A DNA stretch of 64,000 bases from an uncultured Dokdonia sp. (GCF_947492535.1 NZ_CANLNH010000005.1:274009-338008), one strand, 5' to 3'; counted from the first letter of the stretch, positions 44,689-54,269 are shown. Translations and numbers: made by a program. Notes: a model not told the origin generated them from the sequence alone.

Positions 44689-44760
44689 TTGTATAGGCTT
44701 TAACGCTAGGCTTTCTCTTTGGTTGTGAATCTCATAAGTCCGCTTTCGCGAAAGCGTAAT
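44689..44760 (+). repeat. Composite repeat with palindrome copy 7
   Basis: TATAGGCTTTAACGCTAGGC, then TTGTGAATCTCATAAGTC and CGCTTTCGCGAAAGCG (44741-44756). It matches the arrangement at 22871-22961 without the GC-rich palindrome. It stands 36 bases upstream of a secreted-protein gene. Confidence 0.7.
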
Positions 44761-44791
44761 TAGTACTATCTTCATAGTCAAAATACTATAT

Positions 44792-45985
44792 ATGAAAAAA
44801 CAACTACTAGTATTATTCTTTTTAGTATCACTATCAGCACTTGCACAAGACGCTTGGACGCAACTTAACGATTTCCCTTTTGAAGCCTTTAGAAGTGGTA
44901 GTTTTGTAGTAAATAATGAAGCGTATGTTATTGTAAGAGAAGGGGCAGTTCCATCTAATTTCCCTTCTTCAATATATATGTATAATGTAGCGGAAGATAT
45001 TTGGGAATTTGTTGTTGATATTCCTGAAGAGTTAGGACTTTTGATTGCGCCATTTGTAATCGAAGATCGTATATTTCTTATAGGGGAAAATCAAAATACA
45101 TCTACTATCAGATTATGGGAATATAATCTTGATGACACTACTTTTGAAGAACGTACTCCATATCCTTTTGGAGTAGAATTTCCTTTTTCAGGTTTTCACG
45201 CTACTTCTTTTACCATAGATGGGCTAGGGTATGTAATGTCTTCTCCAACAAGTGAAGAAGATATTAATTTTGCCTCCTATGATCCAACAACGGATAGTTG
45301 GACAGAAAGAGCTTATTTTCCTGGGCCAGATGCTGGCGGAGGTAGTAAAGCATTTGTAGTTAATGATAAAGGATATATTGTTTTTGGTGAAGAACTAAAA
45401 ATGGGACCTAAAAATGAATTGTGGATGTATGATCCTGTTTTAGATGTTTGGGAAGAAAAAACACCTCGTCAACAAGGGGTTTTAGCAAATCCAGCAGTTT
45501 TTGTAATTCAAGATCAGGTGTTTGTAGGTTTGGGTAACGTTGATATTGGTGTGCCAAATACGCTATATTCACGTTATAATCCATCTGAAGATTTATGGGA
45601 TATCATAGAAGCTCCATCTTTTGTGTCAAAGAATCCTTTTTCATTTACTATCAATGGAATAGGATATGTAGGGGTTGGAGATAAAGGCATTACAGATGTC
45701 GAACCCACAGATGGAGTATGGCAACTTGATCCAGAGTTTTTATCTGTACCTGATGTGAATGCGACAAACATGTCTATCTTTCCGAATCCTGCTACACATA
45801 TTGTATTTATTCAGAGTGAACTACCTATTTATAATGCTACTATATACACATCATTGGGACAGTCAATAACGACTATAAAAGTAGAGAATAATCAGTTGGA
45901 TGTGTCTTCTTTATCTACAGGTATTTATTTTATAGAATTGACGAGTGAAATAGGAACGTCTATTCAGAAGTTGCTAAAGAAGTAA
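44792..45985 (+). CDS. Secreted kelch-like propeller protein with T9SS sorting domain
   Basis: A 397-residue protein with signal peptide (residues 1-18, ending LAQ). Propeller repeats typical of kelch/galactose-oxidase-like proteins are WTQLNDFPFEAFRSGSFVVN, YDPTTDSWTERAYFPG and YDPVLDVWEEKTP. Residues about 325-397 form a type A T9SS C-terminal domain (SIFPNPATH, LSTGIYFIEL, IQKLLKK). It should be exported by the type IX system to which PorQ belongs. Function of the propeller unknown. Confidence 0.88.
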   Translation: MKKQLLVLFFLVSLSALAQDAWTQLNDFPFEAFRSGSFVVNNEAYVIVREGAVPSNFPSSIYMYNVAEDIWEFVVDIPEELGLLIAPFVIEDRIFLIGENQNTSTIRLWEYNLDDTTFEERTPYPFGVEFPFSGFHATSFTIDGLGYVMSSPTSEEDINFASYDPTTDSWTERAYFPGPDAGGGSKAFVVNDKGYIVFGEELKMGPKNELWMYDPVLDVWEEKTPRQQGVLANPAVFVIQDQVFVGLGNVDIGVPNTLYSRYNPSEDLWDIIEAPSFVSKNPFSFTINGIGYVGVGDKGITDVEPTDGVWQLDPEFLSVPDVNATNMSIFPNPATHIVFIQSELPIYNATIYTSLGQSITTIKVENNQLDVSSLSTGIYFIELTSEIGTSIQKLLKK

Positions 45986-45989
45986 CGGT

Positions 45990-46024
45990 ATACTGGCACT
46001 TATTTATAAACAAGTGCCAGTGTA
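45990..46024 (+). terminator. Likely terminator hairpin
   Basis: Stem ACTGGCACTT/AAGTGCCAGT between the convergent T9SS cargo gene and the gene at 46046. The T-run is weak. Confidence 0.55.
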
Positions 46025-46045
46025 TAGTTCTTTATTTTGAGTTAG

Positions 46046-46996
46046 TTATTCTATTCCAAAAGCTTCATCAAAAGCTTGCACTAGAAAATTAGTAATCGTT
46101 TCGTCATGATTTCCATTTCCAGTAATGATGTTCACATTTTTTGATTCTAAAAACTGAACTTCTTCGGATGTAAGACTCCCAACAGCGTCATCAGTGGTTC
46201 CATAAACGTAGGTTACTTTAGATAAGTCATCAATAGGAGAAAGAAGTTGCGTATATCGATTCATACCTAATCCAGCTGCTATTCTAGCAATATTTCTTTC
46301 AACCACATCTGTACTTGGTTCTGGATCTATAACTGGTGTCACTCCGTTCTCAAAAAAACCAAACCTCCCTTCAGCTAGTGCTTGCCACATCAGGTCATTA
46401 ATATCTAATCGACCTGCCATTATTAGATAGTTGTCAGCAATACCTATTCCTTTTGTTGCAATAAGTTCTTGGGTCATAAAAGCACCAAACGAAATGCCTA
46501 ATACATACACTGTTCTACCGTCGTCTTTAAAATAACGAATCACTTGATCTAGTATCTCTATACTTTCTGTATTAATGGTGACCGCCTCATCTAATGTAAT
46601 ATCATTGCCGCCTAAAATGTTTGGGTTTAATGTTTGTGCTTGATGCACATTTACAGTAAGAATATCGGTAGTATTAAAATTTTCAGTAATGAAATTTACT
46701 TGATCAGTTCCGAGTGCTATATCTGACCCTTCTTGGACATTAATTAATACGATAGGTGCATTTTCATCGCCTCTGAAATAAATAAGGTCTTTAATCTCTT
46801 GGGGTATTTCAGTAGTTGTTTCAGTTTCAGTTTCTGTAGTTGTTTCAGTTTCTGTAGTTGTTTCAGTCATTTCAGTAGCTTGCTCATCATCATTACCACA
46901 AGACAAAGTAACGATAGTTAGTACTACAAGGAGCATTCCGTGAGCTACGTATTTAAAACGATGTGGAGGTGTCATTTTTAAGAATATTCTTTTCAT
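46046..46996 (-). CDS. Lipoprotein with alpha/beta-hydrolase-like domain
   Basis: A 316-residue protein with an N-terminal membrane signal ending in a lipobox (IVTLSC) and a Thr-Glu-rich linker of imperfect TETETT repeats (residues about 43-63). The main domain has a hydrolase fold pattern: LINVQEGSDIAL, elbow GISFGAF, YGTTDDAVG near the acid position and GNGNHDETI with a His at the end. Substrate unknown. Its promoter region is nearly the same as that of the porin gene at 48615, so both are likely controlled by the AraC-type regulator. The start at 46996 is supported by that alignment. Confidence 0.75.
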   Translation of the reverse strand: MKRIFLKMTPPHRFKYVAHGMLLVVLTIVTLSCGNDDEQATEMTETTTETETTTETETETTTEIPQEIKDLIYFRGDENAPIVLINVQEGSDIALGTDQVNFITENFNTTDILTVNVHQAQTLNPNILGGNDITLDEAVTINTESIEILDQVIRYFKDDGRTVYVLGISFGAFMTQELIATKGIGIADNYLIMAGRLDINDLMWQALAEGRFGFFENGVTPVIDPEPSTDVVERNIARIAAGLGMNRYTQLLSPIDDLSKVTYVYGTTDDAVGSLTSEEVQFLESKNVNIITGNGNHDETITNFLVQAFDEAFGIE

Positions 46997-47116
46997 TATG
47001 TGTGTTTTTTGATTTATGGTTGTAAAAGTATGTGTGTCAAAAAAGCACAGAGGTAATTTTGTGTCAGGAAACGTTCTAAAACAATAAAATGATACAAATC
47101 AGGACGTTTTTTGAGA
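46997..47116 (-). promoter_or_regulatory. Conserved promoter region B (copy of the one at 49158-49276)
   Basis: On the minus strand it shares with the second copy, in order, CAAAAAACGTCCTGATTTGT (C and T variants), TTTTAG, CAAAATTACCT, TTTTGACAC, TTTTACA and ATAAATCAAAAAAC, ending directly at ATG. Likely contains a regulator site and the promoter. Confidence 0.6.
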
Positions 47117-47184
47117 TTAATTGTGATTGATATTACTTGACCAAACAATCTCTATTTTACCAAAATACATAGCGGGTAACTTCT

Positions 47185-48561
47185 TTAATTTTCTAAGACT
47201 TCTAGCGCACGATCTATTCCGCTATCAATACCTTCTTCAAAATCTGACGTTGAGAAAAAAGGAATTTGGTTTTCTGGATCACTTGGACCAATTCCTACAA
47301 TTTCAAAAACTGTTCCTTGTGCGTCTGTATAGATTTCATTAGATAGTCCTATTTCTGCACCATTTGGTAGCGTGTGATTTAGTATTGTAGAAAAAGCACC
47401 TGCAGTATTTTCTCCTACAATAGTTACATAGGGTTGATCTTTTAAACATAATGTAAAAAGCTCTCCAGCACTTACCGTAATAGGGCTTGTAAGTATTACA
47501 ATATCTTCTGTAAATTGAAAATTACCTTTTGGTTCTATTGAGAAAGCAGTATTTTCTGTAAAAGTATCTCCTAATCGTGCTTTTTTGAAGTAAGATAATC
47601 GTTCTTGATCCATAAAACGAGAAGCGATATCTAGGGCTACCGTATCAATACCTCCTTCATTAAAACGGAGATCCAGTACGAGCTTAGAAATTCCTGCGGC
47701 AGCAAGATCCTCCATGATGGTATCTAAAAGAGTATTTAATGATGACAACTCATTATTAAAATCAGTACCGTATCCTTGCATGGTAATGATATTGATATAT
47801 CCTGTATCATTGTCAATGAATCCCCATATGATATTCTCTCTGTCATCTATTTCAAACGCTCCTCCTAAATAATCAGTGACTATGGTAATGATTTTTTCAT
47901 TGCCCAGATCATAAAAATCTTGTACTTCTTCTATAATCAAATCTCCGCTTAAATTTGTATTCAATCTCTCTAACAATCTGACATCTCCAGATTCAATTTC
48001 AATACCTAGTTGCTCATCATATATGCTTACATGACCGTCTTGTAACACTAAAGCTACTTCTTCTATAATATCATATAGGTTTTCATTAGTGACTATATCT
48101 CCCAGGCCTTCAAAGTGTGACCAGTCAATATTCCGAGCTTCAAAAAAAGCATAGTAGTCATTAAAAATATTCCAGAAATGGTCATAATTCACCTGTGGAT
48201 CATCCGTCATAGCTATCTGGTCAGATAGACAGAATGGGTTTTGTTCAGGGAGTCGGGTAAATACGACATCTATGTCTGATAGATCAGAGGAAGCAACGAG
48301 CTCGTTTTCACTTGTTTGATTTAATGTAAATCCGAAGAAATCTTCGATGACAAAATTATCATCTTGAAGGACACATCCTACGGAATTTACATTATAGAAT
48401 AGATCGTTACCCTCTGTAAATTCAAAAATATATCCTTTTTCAGCTGAAAACCACGTGCCATTGATGGAATCTCCTGATGAGGGAGTAGGAGTTGTGTCAT
48501 CATCATTTTCACAAGAGAACATACATAATAAAAGAACCCATAGATACCCTTTTTTCATCAT
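47185..48561 (-). CDS. S41-family (C-terminal processing-type) peptidase, lipoprotein
   Basis: A 458-residue lipoprotein: MMKKGYLWVLLLCMFSC gives Cys17. A lipocalin-like strand region (GTWFSAEKGYIFEF) precedes a tail-specific-protease-type domain with helical cap, GYINIITMQGYG, LVLDLRFNEGG and the catalytic Ser in TSPITVSAGELFT. These enzymes use a Ser-Lys or Ser-His-Glu set. The open frame begins 14 codons earlier (48603), but the lipoprotein signal favours 48561. It is probably in one unit with the porin gene 54 bases upstream. Substrate unknown. Confidence 0.85.
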   Translation of the reverse strand: MMKKGYLWVLLLCMFSCENDDDTTPTPSSGDSINGTWFSAEKGYIFEFTEGNDLFYNVNSVGCVLQDDNFVIEDFFGFTLNQTSENELVASSDLSDIDVVFTRLPEQNPFCLSDQIAMTDDPQVNYDHFWNIFNDYYAFFEARNIDWSHFEGLGDIVTNENLYDIIEEVALVLQDGHVSIYDEQLGIEIESGDVRLLERLNTNLSGDLIIEEVQDFYDLGNEKIITIVTDYLGGAFEIDDRENIIWGFIDNDTGYINIITMQGYGTDFNNELSSLNTLLDTIMEDLAAAGISKLVLDLRFNEGGIDTVALDIASRFMDQERLSYFKKARLGDTFTENTAFSIEPKGNFQFTEDIVILTSPITVSAGELFTLCLKDQPYVTIVGENTAGAFSTILNHTLPNGAEIGLSNEIYTDAQGTVFEIVGIGPSDPENQIPFFSTSDFEEGIDSGIDRALEVLEN

Positions 48562-48614
48562 TATAAAAAGGAGTTGTTTGTTTGTTGTTTTGAACATCAT
48601 CATTTGATTTTTAA

Positions 48615-49157
48615 TTAGAAAAAGAAGTAACCAACAGCTACCTGAAGGAAACGATTTTTAGTAGTAATTCCATCCACAGTACTTATATCAGAGAGTCCTA
48701 GATTATATCTGGCATTAAAGAAAAGTCCGTTGTTAAGCGTATATCCTACTCCCAAATTCATACTAAGGTCTACGTTTGTAAATACGTCTTTTATATCTGC
48801 ATCTGTATCAGTATCTTCTGCAGAAAGTAAAAAACCTATTTGCGGACCTACTTCTAGACTTAATCCTTTTACTACATAATATTTCCCTATCAAAGGAACA
48901 TTGAGATAGGTAAGAATAGCAGATGAGGACCCTTGACCTGAGTACATCAATTCGGGTTGGAAAGAAATTTTTTCTGAAATAGGAACTTCTACAAGTAACC
49001 CAAAAACAATATCTGTAGTAATATCAAGTTCATTTTCAGCATCGTTAGTAATGGTTGCAAAGTTTAAACCAGCTTTAGCGCCAAATTTTAGTTCTTGCGC
49101 ATTCATAGTGATTAGTCCTATAACTGTAAAGGCAGTTATGAATAGTCGTTTTCTCAT
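48615..49157 (-). CDS. Outer-membrane beta-barrel (PorT-like porin family) protein
   Basis: A 180-residue protein with signal peptide (residues 1-20). It follows the outer-membrane beta-barrel family pattern: FGAKAGLNFATI, LVEVPISEKISFQPELMYSG, YLNVPLIGKYYVVKGLSLEVGPQIGFLLS, and a C-terminal strand ending in aromatic residues (AVGYFFF). Encoded directly downstream of an AraC-type regulator and upstream of the S41 peptidase gene. Individual substrate unknown. Confidence 0.85.
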   Translation of the reverse strand: MRKRLFITAFTVIGLITMNAQELKFGAKAGLNFATITNDAENELDITTDIVFGLLVEVPISEKISFQPELMYSGQGSSSAILTYLNVPLIGKYYVVKGLSLEVGPQIGFLLSAEDTDTDADIKDVFTNVDLSMNLGVGYTLNNGLFFNARYNLGLSDISTVDGITTKNRFLQVAVGYFFF

Positions 49158-49276
49158 TAATTACGTTTTTTGATTTATAGCTGTAAAACTAAAGGTGTCA
49201 AAGAAGTAAAAAGGTAATTTTTGACCTTGAGATGTACTAAAATAGCAGTGCGATACGAATTAGGACATTTTTTGGA
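49158..49276 (-). promoter_or_regulatory. Conserved promoter region A of the porin/S41 unit
   Basis: Near-copy of 46997-47116 ending at the porin ATG. Its distal end overlaps the last codons and stop of the AraC-type gene (AAAAATGTCCTAATTCGTAT), so region B carries a relic of the same gene end. It suggests a duplicated promoter controlled by the adjacent regulator. Confidence 0.6.
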
Positions 49277-50351
49277 GTTTTCTATAGGCTCCTGGAGACA
49301 TGCCTAAACTAGCTTTGAAAGCACTATAGAAAGCACTCTTTGATTTAAAGCCAGCTTCCATACCTATGGCTTCTACAGAGTACTTATGAAATACAGGATC
49401 GTGCAATCCTTTTTTTGCAGCTTCAATTCGGTATTCGTTTACAAATTGAATCACACTTTTATGGAGCTCTTGATTGATAATTTGAGAGATATTCCCTTCA
49501 CTGGTTCCTAATCGTTTGGCTAGATCTAATCTACTTAATAAAGGATCTTTGTATACTTCTTCCTCTTCCATTAAGGCATATAGTTGAGGAATGATTTTGG
49601 AAGTCGTTGTTGAATTGGTTTTCTTTTTGGGTGATGAAGTATCTGGTTTTTTCAAAACCAGATACTCATGAATTTCGTCTCTTTGTACTACAATTTGTAG
49701 TTTGAATATCCCATAGTACAAGATCCACCACAATAAAAAAGAAACAAGAATCCAGATGGAATCTGTAATGTGTTCTGAATTAAATGTATAAAATTCTATA
49801 CTAGAGAACAGCCAACAAATCACAATGATAATCATAAAGAGATTAAAACGGAGTAACCATCGTTTTTTGTCTCCTGAGATCGTATTGGATTTTTTTATTA
49901 AATGTCTACTCCAAAAGATTAAAAATATATTAAAGAGTAAGGTCCCGATATCTTTTACTATAAACACAACTTCAGCAAAAAGTGAATCATATAAATGAAA
50001 AATATCATCTAAATGAAGAATAGTTTCCACGATCACTGCGCAGATAAAAGGTGCATATAACCATTTGTACCATTTCTGTTTAAGGTATTCATGCTGAATC
50101 TGGATGAGGAAATACGTACATAATGTCACTGCAATCAATAATTCCATCATGATAAAAGACAAAAAGCTTAAAAAACCACTTTCTGGAGCGTATAAATCTA
50201 AAAGAGCTAACGTACTTATTAAAAATAGAGATACAGAGAGAAACGTATTAGCACGGCTTTTATAAAAAGAAGTTGTTACTAATGCAATACTAATAAAGTA
50301 CCCTATGATGATACTCGCAATGATCGCAATGTCTCCTAGTGTTATATTCAA
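49260..50351 (-). CDS. AraC-family regulator with membrane-spanning N-terminus
   Basis: A 363-residue protein with about seven hydrophobic segments (residues 8-220) and a C-terminal AraC DNA-binding domain at about 260-360. The two helix-turn-helix parts are LDLAKRLGTSEGNISQIINQ and YSVEAIGMEAGFKSKSAFYSAFKASLGMSPGAYR (shown as key residues GFKSKSAFYSAFK). Such proteins sense a signal in the membrane and bind DNA directly. Two nearly identical promoter regions follow nearby, its likely targets. Confidence 0.88.
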   Translation of the reverse strand: MNITLGDIAIIASIIIGYFISIALVTTSFYKSRANTFLSVSLFLISTLALLDLYAPESGFLSFLSFIMMELLIAVTLCTYFLIQIQHEYLKQKWYKWLYAPFICAVIVETILHLDDIFHLYDSLFAEVVFIVKDIGTLLFNIFLIFWSRHLIKKSNTISGDKKRWLLRFNLFMIIIVICWLFSSIEFYTFNSEHITDSIWILVSFLLWWILYYGIFKLQIVVQRDEIHEYLVLKKPDTSSPKKKTNSTTTSKIIPQLYALMEEEEVYKDPLLSRLDLAKRLGTSEGNISQIINQELHKSVIQFVNEYRIEAAKKGLHDPVFHKYSVEAIGMEAGFKSKSAFYSAFKASLGMSPGAYRKLQKMS

Positions 50352-50510
50352 TGATTGTTAGAATTTAGTTAGTTATGTATTTAGATGCTTAGCGATGGGC
50401 ATAAAGATGGTTCATAAACGCGTGCTAATATACTTGATACCTTAACTATAAAAACCTAATTATAGTATAAGGATTCGTTAATTATATGATAATATGGGTA
50501 TACATGTATA

Positions 50511-50526
50511 CGCTTTCGCGAAAGCG
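50511..50526. repeat. CGCTTTCGCGAAAGCG palindrome, copy 8
   Basis: Perfect copy with extended arms (GTATA...TATA) in the 248-base gap between the M14 family gene start side and the AraC-type gene. Confidence 0.9.
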
Positions 50527-50599
50527 TATAAAACATTCATTGAAGTAAAAAAATAATGTAATGATACTCACCAAAGAATAGAAATAGTAACCACGCGTT

Positions 50600-51646
50600 T
50601 TAGTTTTCTATATACGAACTGATACACATAACCGTATCATCTACATTGATGGGAGGCGTGGCAAGCATGTATAAAACGATCCCATCTGTTGAAGCGTTGT
50701 ATTCTTCTAACGTATTTCCAAATTCGTCAGTGGTATATCCAACGATATCGCCTTTCTTTACACGATCTCCAGCTTTATAATCACTATAAAAAATACCTTT
50801 GACACTAGAATCAATATACACCTGCGAATTGCGATAGATAATATTTTTATGAGCTCCCGTACCATTTGTATACATTCCCATGGTCTCCAACATATTGAAA
50901 ACTCCTTTTTTTATGAGGGCTACATTTTCTTCTTGTACATTTCCTAATTTACCACACTCAATACTCAAGGCCGTTTTTCCATCTTGAACAGCTTGTTTGA
51001 ATGTATACTTTGCTGGGTCTTTTTCTGTGATCGTATACGGATAGGAAACTACATACTCAAATCCACTTTGTTCAGAAAGCTTTTTTGCCAGTGCCGTCTT
51101 ATCTGGTTTCTTTTGATTATCATAATAACAAACAAATGGAATTAAATCTTCACAAGCATCTCCTCCGTGTATATCCAAAACAACATCACTCTCTGAAATA
51201 ATATGTGTTGTTATAAAATAGGCTATTTGCTCAGTGATACTTCCATCTTTTTTACCAGGAAATGCATTGTTTAAGTTTTTGTTGTCTTGAGGGTTTATAA
51301 AAGGGGTGCGTGTATAAAAGGAGCCTTTATTAGCAATAGGAATGATAATAAGAGTCCCCTTAAGTTTCATGGGGTCTATTTCCTTTAGAAGTGCTTGCGT
51401 CGCTACAATAGGAGGATATTCATAGCCATGTACACCAGCAATCATTGTAAATACAGGTCCTTCTTCTTGCCCTTTAATAATAGAAATAGGAAATTCTACA
51501 CTATTACCCGATGTATCAGAAAATGGGACACGCACGTTTTCTTTGGTAGCAATCGTTATCGTATGAAGCGCTTTTTGAAAATTATTTTGCGCAAGTGTCA
51601 TTTGAACCATAGCGAAGGTCAAAAAAAATAGAAGTATTCTTTTCAT
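50600..51646 (-). CDS. Exported M14-type succinylglutamate desuccinylase/aspartoacylase family protein
   Basis: A 348-residue protein with signal peptide (residues 1-19). Zinc-site pattern of the family: GVHGYEYPP (His, Glu), DIHGGD (His) and the catalytic Glu probably in LSIECGKLG. A C-terminal beta-barrel-like end follows (VKKGDIVGYTTDEFGN). Family members cleave amide bonds of acylated amino acids or act as carboxypeptidases. Location in the periplasm and substrate are inferred or unknown. Confidence 0.85.
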   Translation of the reverse strand: MKRILLFFLTFAMVQMTLAQNNFQKALHTITIATKENVRVPFSDTSGNSVEFPISIIKGQEEGPVFTMIAGVHGYEYPPIVATQALLKEIDPMKLKGTLIIIPIANKGSFYTRTPFINPQDNKNLNNAFPGKKDGSITEQIAYFITTHIISESDVVLDIHGGDACEDLIPFVCYYDNQKKPDKTALAKKLSEQSGFEYVVSYPYTITEKDPAKYTFKQAVQDGKTALSIECGKLGNVQEENVALIKKGVFNMLETMGMYTNGTGAHKNIIYRNSQVYIDSSVKGIFYSDYKAGDRVKKGDIVGYTTDEFGNTLEEYNASTDGIVLYMLATPPINVDDTVMCISSYIEN

Positions 51647-51784
51647 AGATCTAAGATTTTGCTAGAACAATACATTATATAGAGGCCTCAAAATAGGCGA
51701 TAGTATTCACAAATTTAAGTTGATTTTTAATACTTTATGGACTCTTATTGCATATTCCCTCAAACTCGTTGAAACATTTTTGAG

Positions 51785-51851
51785 TACGCTTTCGTACTTC
51801 GACTACGCTCAGCATAAACTTCTACGTCATTGCATTCCTTGAAAGCGTATA
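51785..51851. repeat. Palindrome interrupted by a 46-base insert (left of the SulP gene)
   Basis: Arms TACGCTTTCG and GAAAGCGTATA of the common palindrome are separated by TACTTCGACTACGCTCAGCA and further bases. An inverted, diverged copy lies at 54422-54500. The rest of the 397-base gap 51647-52043 holds nothing recognised. Confidence 0.6.
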
Positions 51852-52043
51852 TAACAGTAATTACAATGTGAAATAGCGTATTTTTAATAGAGCATTAATT
51901 ACAATAAGAACTAGCTGGGGACTGCTTTCTCACTATATCTTAGGAAACGTAGTCCATTCTTTTTGTGTATGCTATTGTTCCCATTTCTATAAACATTGCT
52001 TGTAGAGGTTTCTATTTGCAGCTCTTAAACTTCAATTAGTGTA

Positions 52044-54269
52044 TTATTTTGCATCCAAGAGTGTGGCCAATTCTTTACCATAGTCTATAAATGCAATGGT
52101 TTCATCTGTACGAGCCAATTTAATTTTATTAAAAACGATTAGTGCCTCGCCGTTGCTTTCTAAATGATAAATCTGATGATTTTCGAAAAAACGAATGATT
52201 TCATCCGTAAAAAATGATCGAATTTCAGCTTCATTATTCCCCATAAGCAGAAATTTTTTAGAAAAATCTGGGTACATCTTAAAATCAATATCTTTATAGC
52301 CTGTAAATGCCATCACCCGATCAAATATTTTTTCTAATACCCCTTCTTTTTCCATCGTAAAAACAGGTATTTTTTTATTCAATTTTAAGACCATTAGCGT
52401 TGTATTAAATGTTTCCGCTGTAAAAGCCTGGCCTTCATTAAATGTGATATCTGAAATTTCCCAAGATACCTCTGAACCTTCATAGGTCCCTTTGAGAGAA
52501 TTGTATTTGCGTTCAATGGGTCTAATTTCGAAAAAGTGAAACTTCTTTAAATAAATTGTATTCCAATCTATTTGACTCGTGTATTGATAATTTTTCTCAG
52601 TGGCTAAATTTCGTAATCGTTTTTGCCTTTGTGATAACTTAGCAGAAGAACTAGTCAAACTAATTTTTAAAGCCCTATTATAGGTAGATGAAGAAACATG
52701 TGAATCCAATCCTGTTATAAAGACCTTACCGCCTGTCGCTCTTTGTGTTTTTAAGTATTCTACCAGGTAGTCCATATAGGTCATACCTACCAATCTTGTT
52801 TCTGATAAATCAATATTAACATCTGCTCCCGAAGGAATTTGAGCTACTAATTTGTCGATTTTTATAATTCCTAAAAAATTAGCAATCCCTCTAATTTTTA
52901 AATCAAACGTGTCATCTGGTCGCTTTATTAATTTTGTACGTGAGCGATACACCATTTTAAAAAATTGTGGGATGGACAGTTTCGCCAATAACATGTGAAT
53001 AATGAGTGCTAATAATAATCCTCCAAGTAAACCAATTAATAAATTAGTGTATAGGGTTAAAATCATCGTTGCAATGAAGAAGATGAGTTGCTCAGTCCCT
53101 TGATTATATGCTTGCTTAAAGACTGATGGCGATGCTAATTTAAATCCTGTATATACGAGTAAAATAGCAAAAGCACATAGTGGTACTTGTCTCATTATTG
53201 GACTCAATACTACAATAAAAAGGAGTAATAAAAGTCCTTGATACATGTTAGACCACTTTGTCTTTGCTCCATTATGAATATTGACCGTACTTCGAATAAT
53301 CACAGCAATAATTGGTAAACCCCCAATCAGACCCGCTACCACTGTACTCAATCCAATACCTGTTAAATCCTTATTCAAATCTGTCTTTCGTTTATAAGGG
53401 TCAATTTTATCAACTGCTTTTGCAATGGCTAAGGATTCAATACTTGTTATAATCAAAATAGAAAATACGGTTGTCCAGAATTCGATAGTATTAATTTTAC
53501 TAAAGTTAGGATGCATAATAGAATCCGTAATCGTGTCAGGAATGTCCAACAATAGTTGAGGTCCAACCTCATATGCTTTTCCAAAGAATGAAAGCGTATG
53601 TTCGTCAAAGAAATTGAAGGTATATACAAAAGGAATGGAAAGGGCTATGACCCACATAGGTGCAGGTAATAAATGGAAAAATCGATTACTAATTTTAGAA
53701 TGAAATAGTAATAAAAGTAATCCCGACAAGGCAATAATCACGACAAATGGATTGGCTTGAGGTAGATATACAACTGCATCGATCAAGTTTTGTATAATGT
53801 TAGGGCTATCAGAATGCGTACCCATGGCAACATGGATCTGTTTTGCAAATATGATAATTCCAATAGCTGCCAAAATACCGTGAATCACAGAAGAGTGGAA
53901 GATATCTGCTAATCGGCCTAATTTCAATACCCCCAATACCATTTGAAGAGCACCTGAAACTACCACCGCAGCCAATACATAATTAAAGGCTTGACCTGAA
54001 CCATCATCCATTAGTACAATACCTAAAAGAATGACCCCGATAACTCCTTTTGCAGGTCCGTTGACAGATATGTGTCCACCTCGATAAAGAGTTGTCACCA
54101 CACCACCAATAATTGCTGAAAAGATACCTGACATTGCTGGTGCTCCTGCAGCCAAAGCAATACCTAATGAAAGGGGTAATGCAATGAGTGCAACACTTAC
54201 CGCTGCTATTAAGTCATTTTGCCAATTTTCAATTAATCCCTTAAAGCCTTTTTTGGGTATGTTGTCCAT
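52044..54269 (-). CDS. SulP-family anion transporter with STAS domain and C-terminal extension
   Basis: A 741-residue permease with about 11-12 membrane segments (residues 12-430). The family motif is seen at the N-terminus (AVSVALIALPLSLGIALAAG) and SVNGPAKGVIG. A STAS domain follows at about 445-550 (VNIDLSETRLVGMTYMDYLV). The last ~190 residues are an extra soluble region (WEISDITFNEGQAF, then an end with FENHQIYHLE) not found in short SulP proteins. SulP proteins move sulfate, bicarbonate or similar anions; the ion here is unknown. Flanked by inverted repeats. Confidence 0.9.
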   Translation of the reverse strand: MDNIPKKGFKGLIENWQNDLIAAVSVALIALPLSLGIALAAGAPAMSGIFSAIIGGVVTTLYRGGHISVNGPAKGVIGVILLGIVLMDDGSGQAFNYVLAAVVVSGALQMVLGVLKLGRLADIFHSSVIHGILAAIGIIIFAKQIHVAMGTHSDSPNIIQNLIDAVVYLPQANPFVVIIALSGLLLLLFHSKISNRFFHLLPAPMWVIALSIPFVYTFNFFDEHTLSFFGKAYEVGPQLLLDIPDTITDSIMHPNFSKINTIEFWTTVFSILIITSIESLAIAKAVDKIDPYKRKTDLNKDLTGIGLSTVVAGLIGGLPIIAVIIRSTVNIHNGAKTKWSNMYQGLLLLLFIVVLSPIMRQVPLCAFAILLVYTGFKLASPSVFKQAYNQGTEQLIFFIATMILTLYTNLLIGLLGGLLLALIIHMLLAKLSIPQFFKMVYRSRTKLIKRPDDTFDLKIRGIANFLGIIKIDKLVAQIPSGADVNIDLSETRLVGMTYMDYLVEYLKTQRATGGKVFITGLDSHVSSSTYNRALKISLTSSSAKLSQRQKRLRNLATEKNYQYTSQIDWNTIYLKKFHFFEIRPIERKYNSLKGTYEGSEVSWEISDITFNEGQAFTAETFNTTLMVLKLNKKIPVFTMEKEGVLEKIFDRVMAFTGYKDIDFKMYPDFSKKFLLMGNNEAEIRSFFTDEIIRFFENHQIYHLESNGEALIVFNKIKLARTDETIAFIDYGKELATLLDAK

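Noticed and set aside
46820..46870. Tandem TTTCAGT(T/A)GT repeats
   Set aside because: They are the codons of the Thr-Glu linker of the lipoprotein at 46046-46996.
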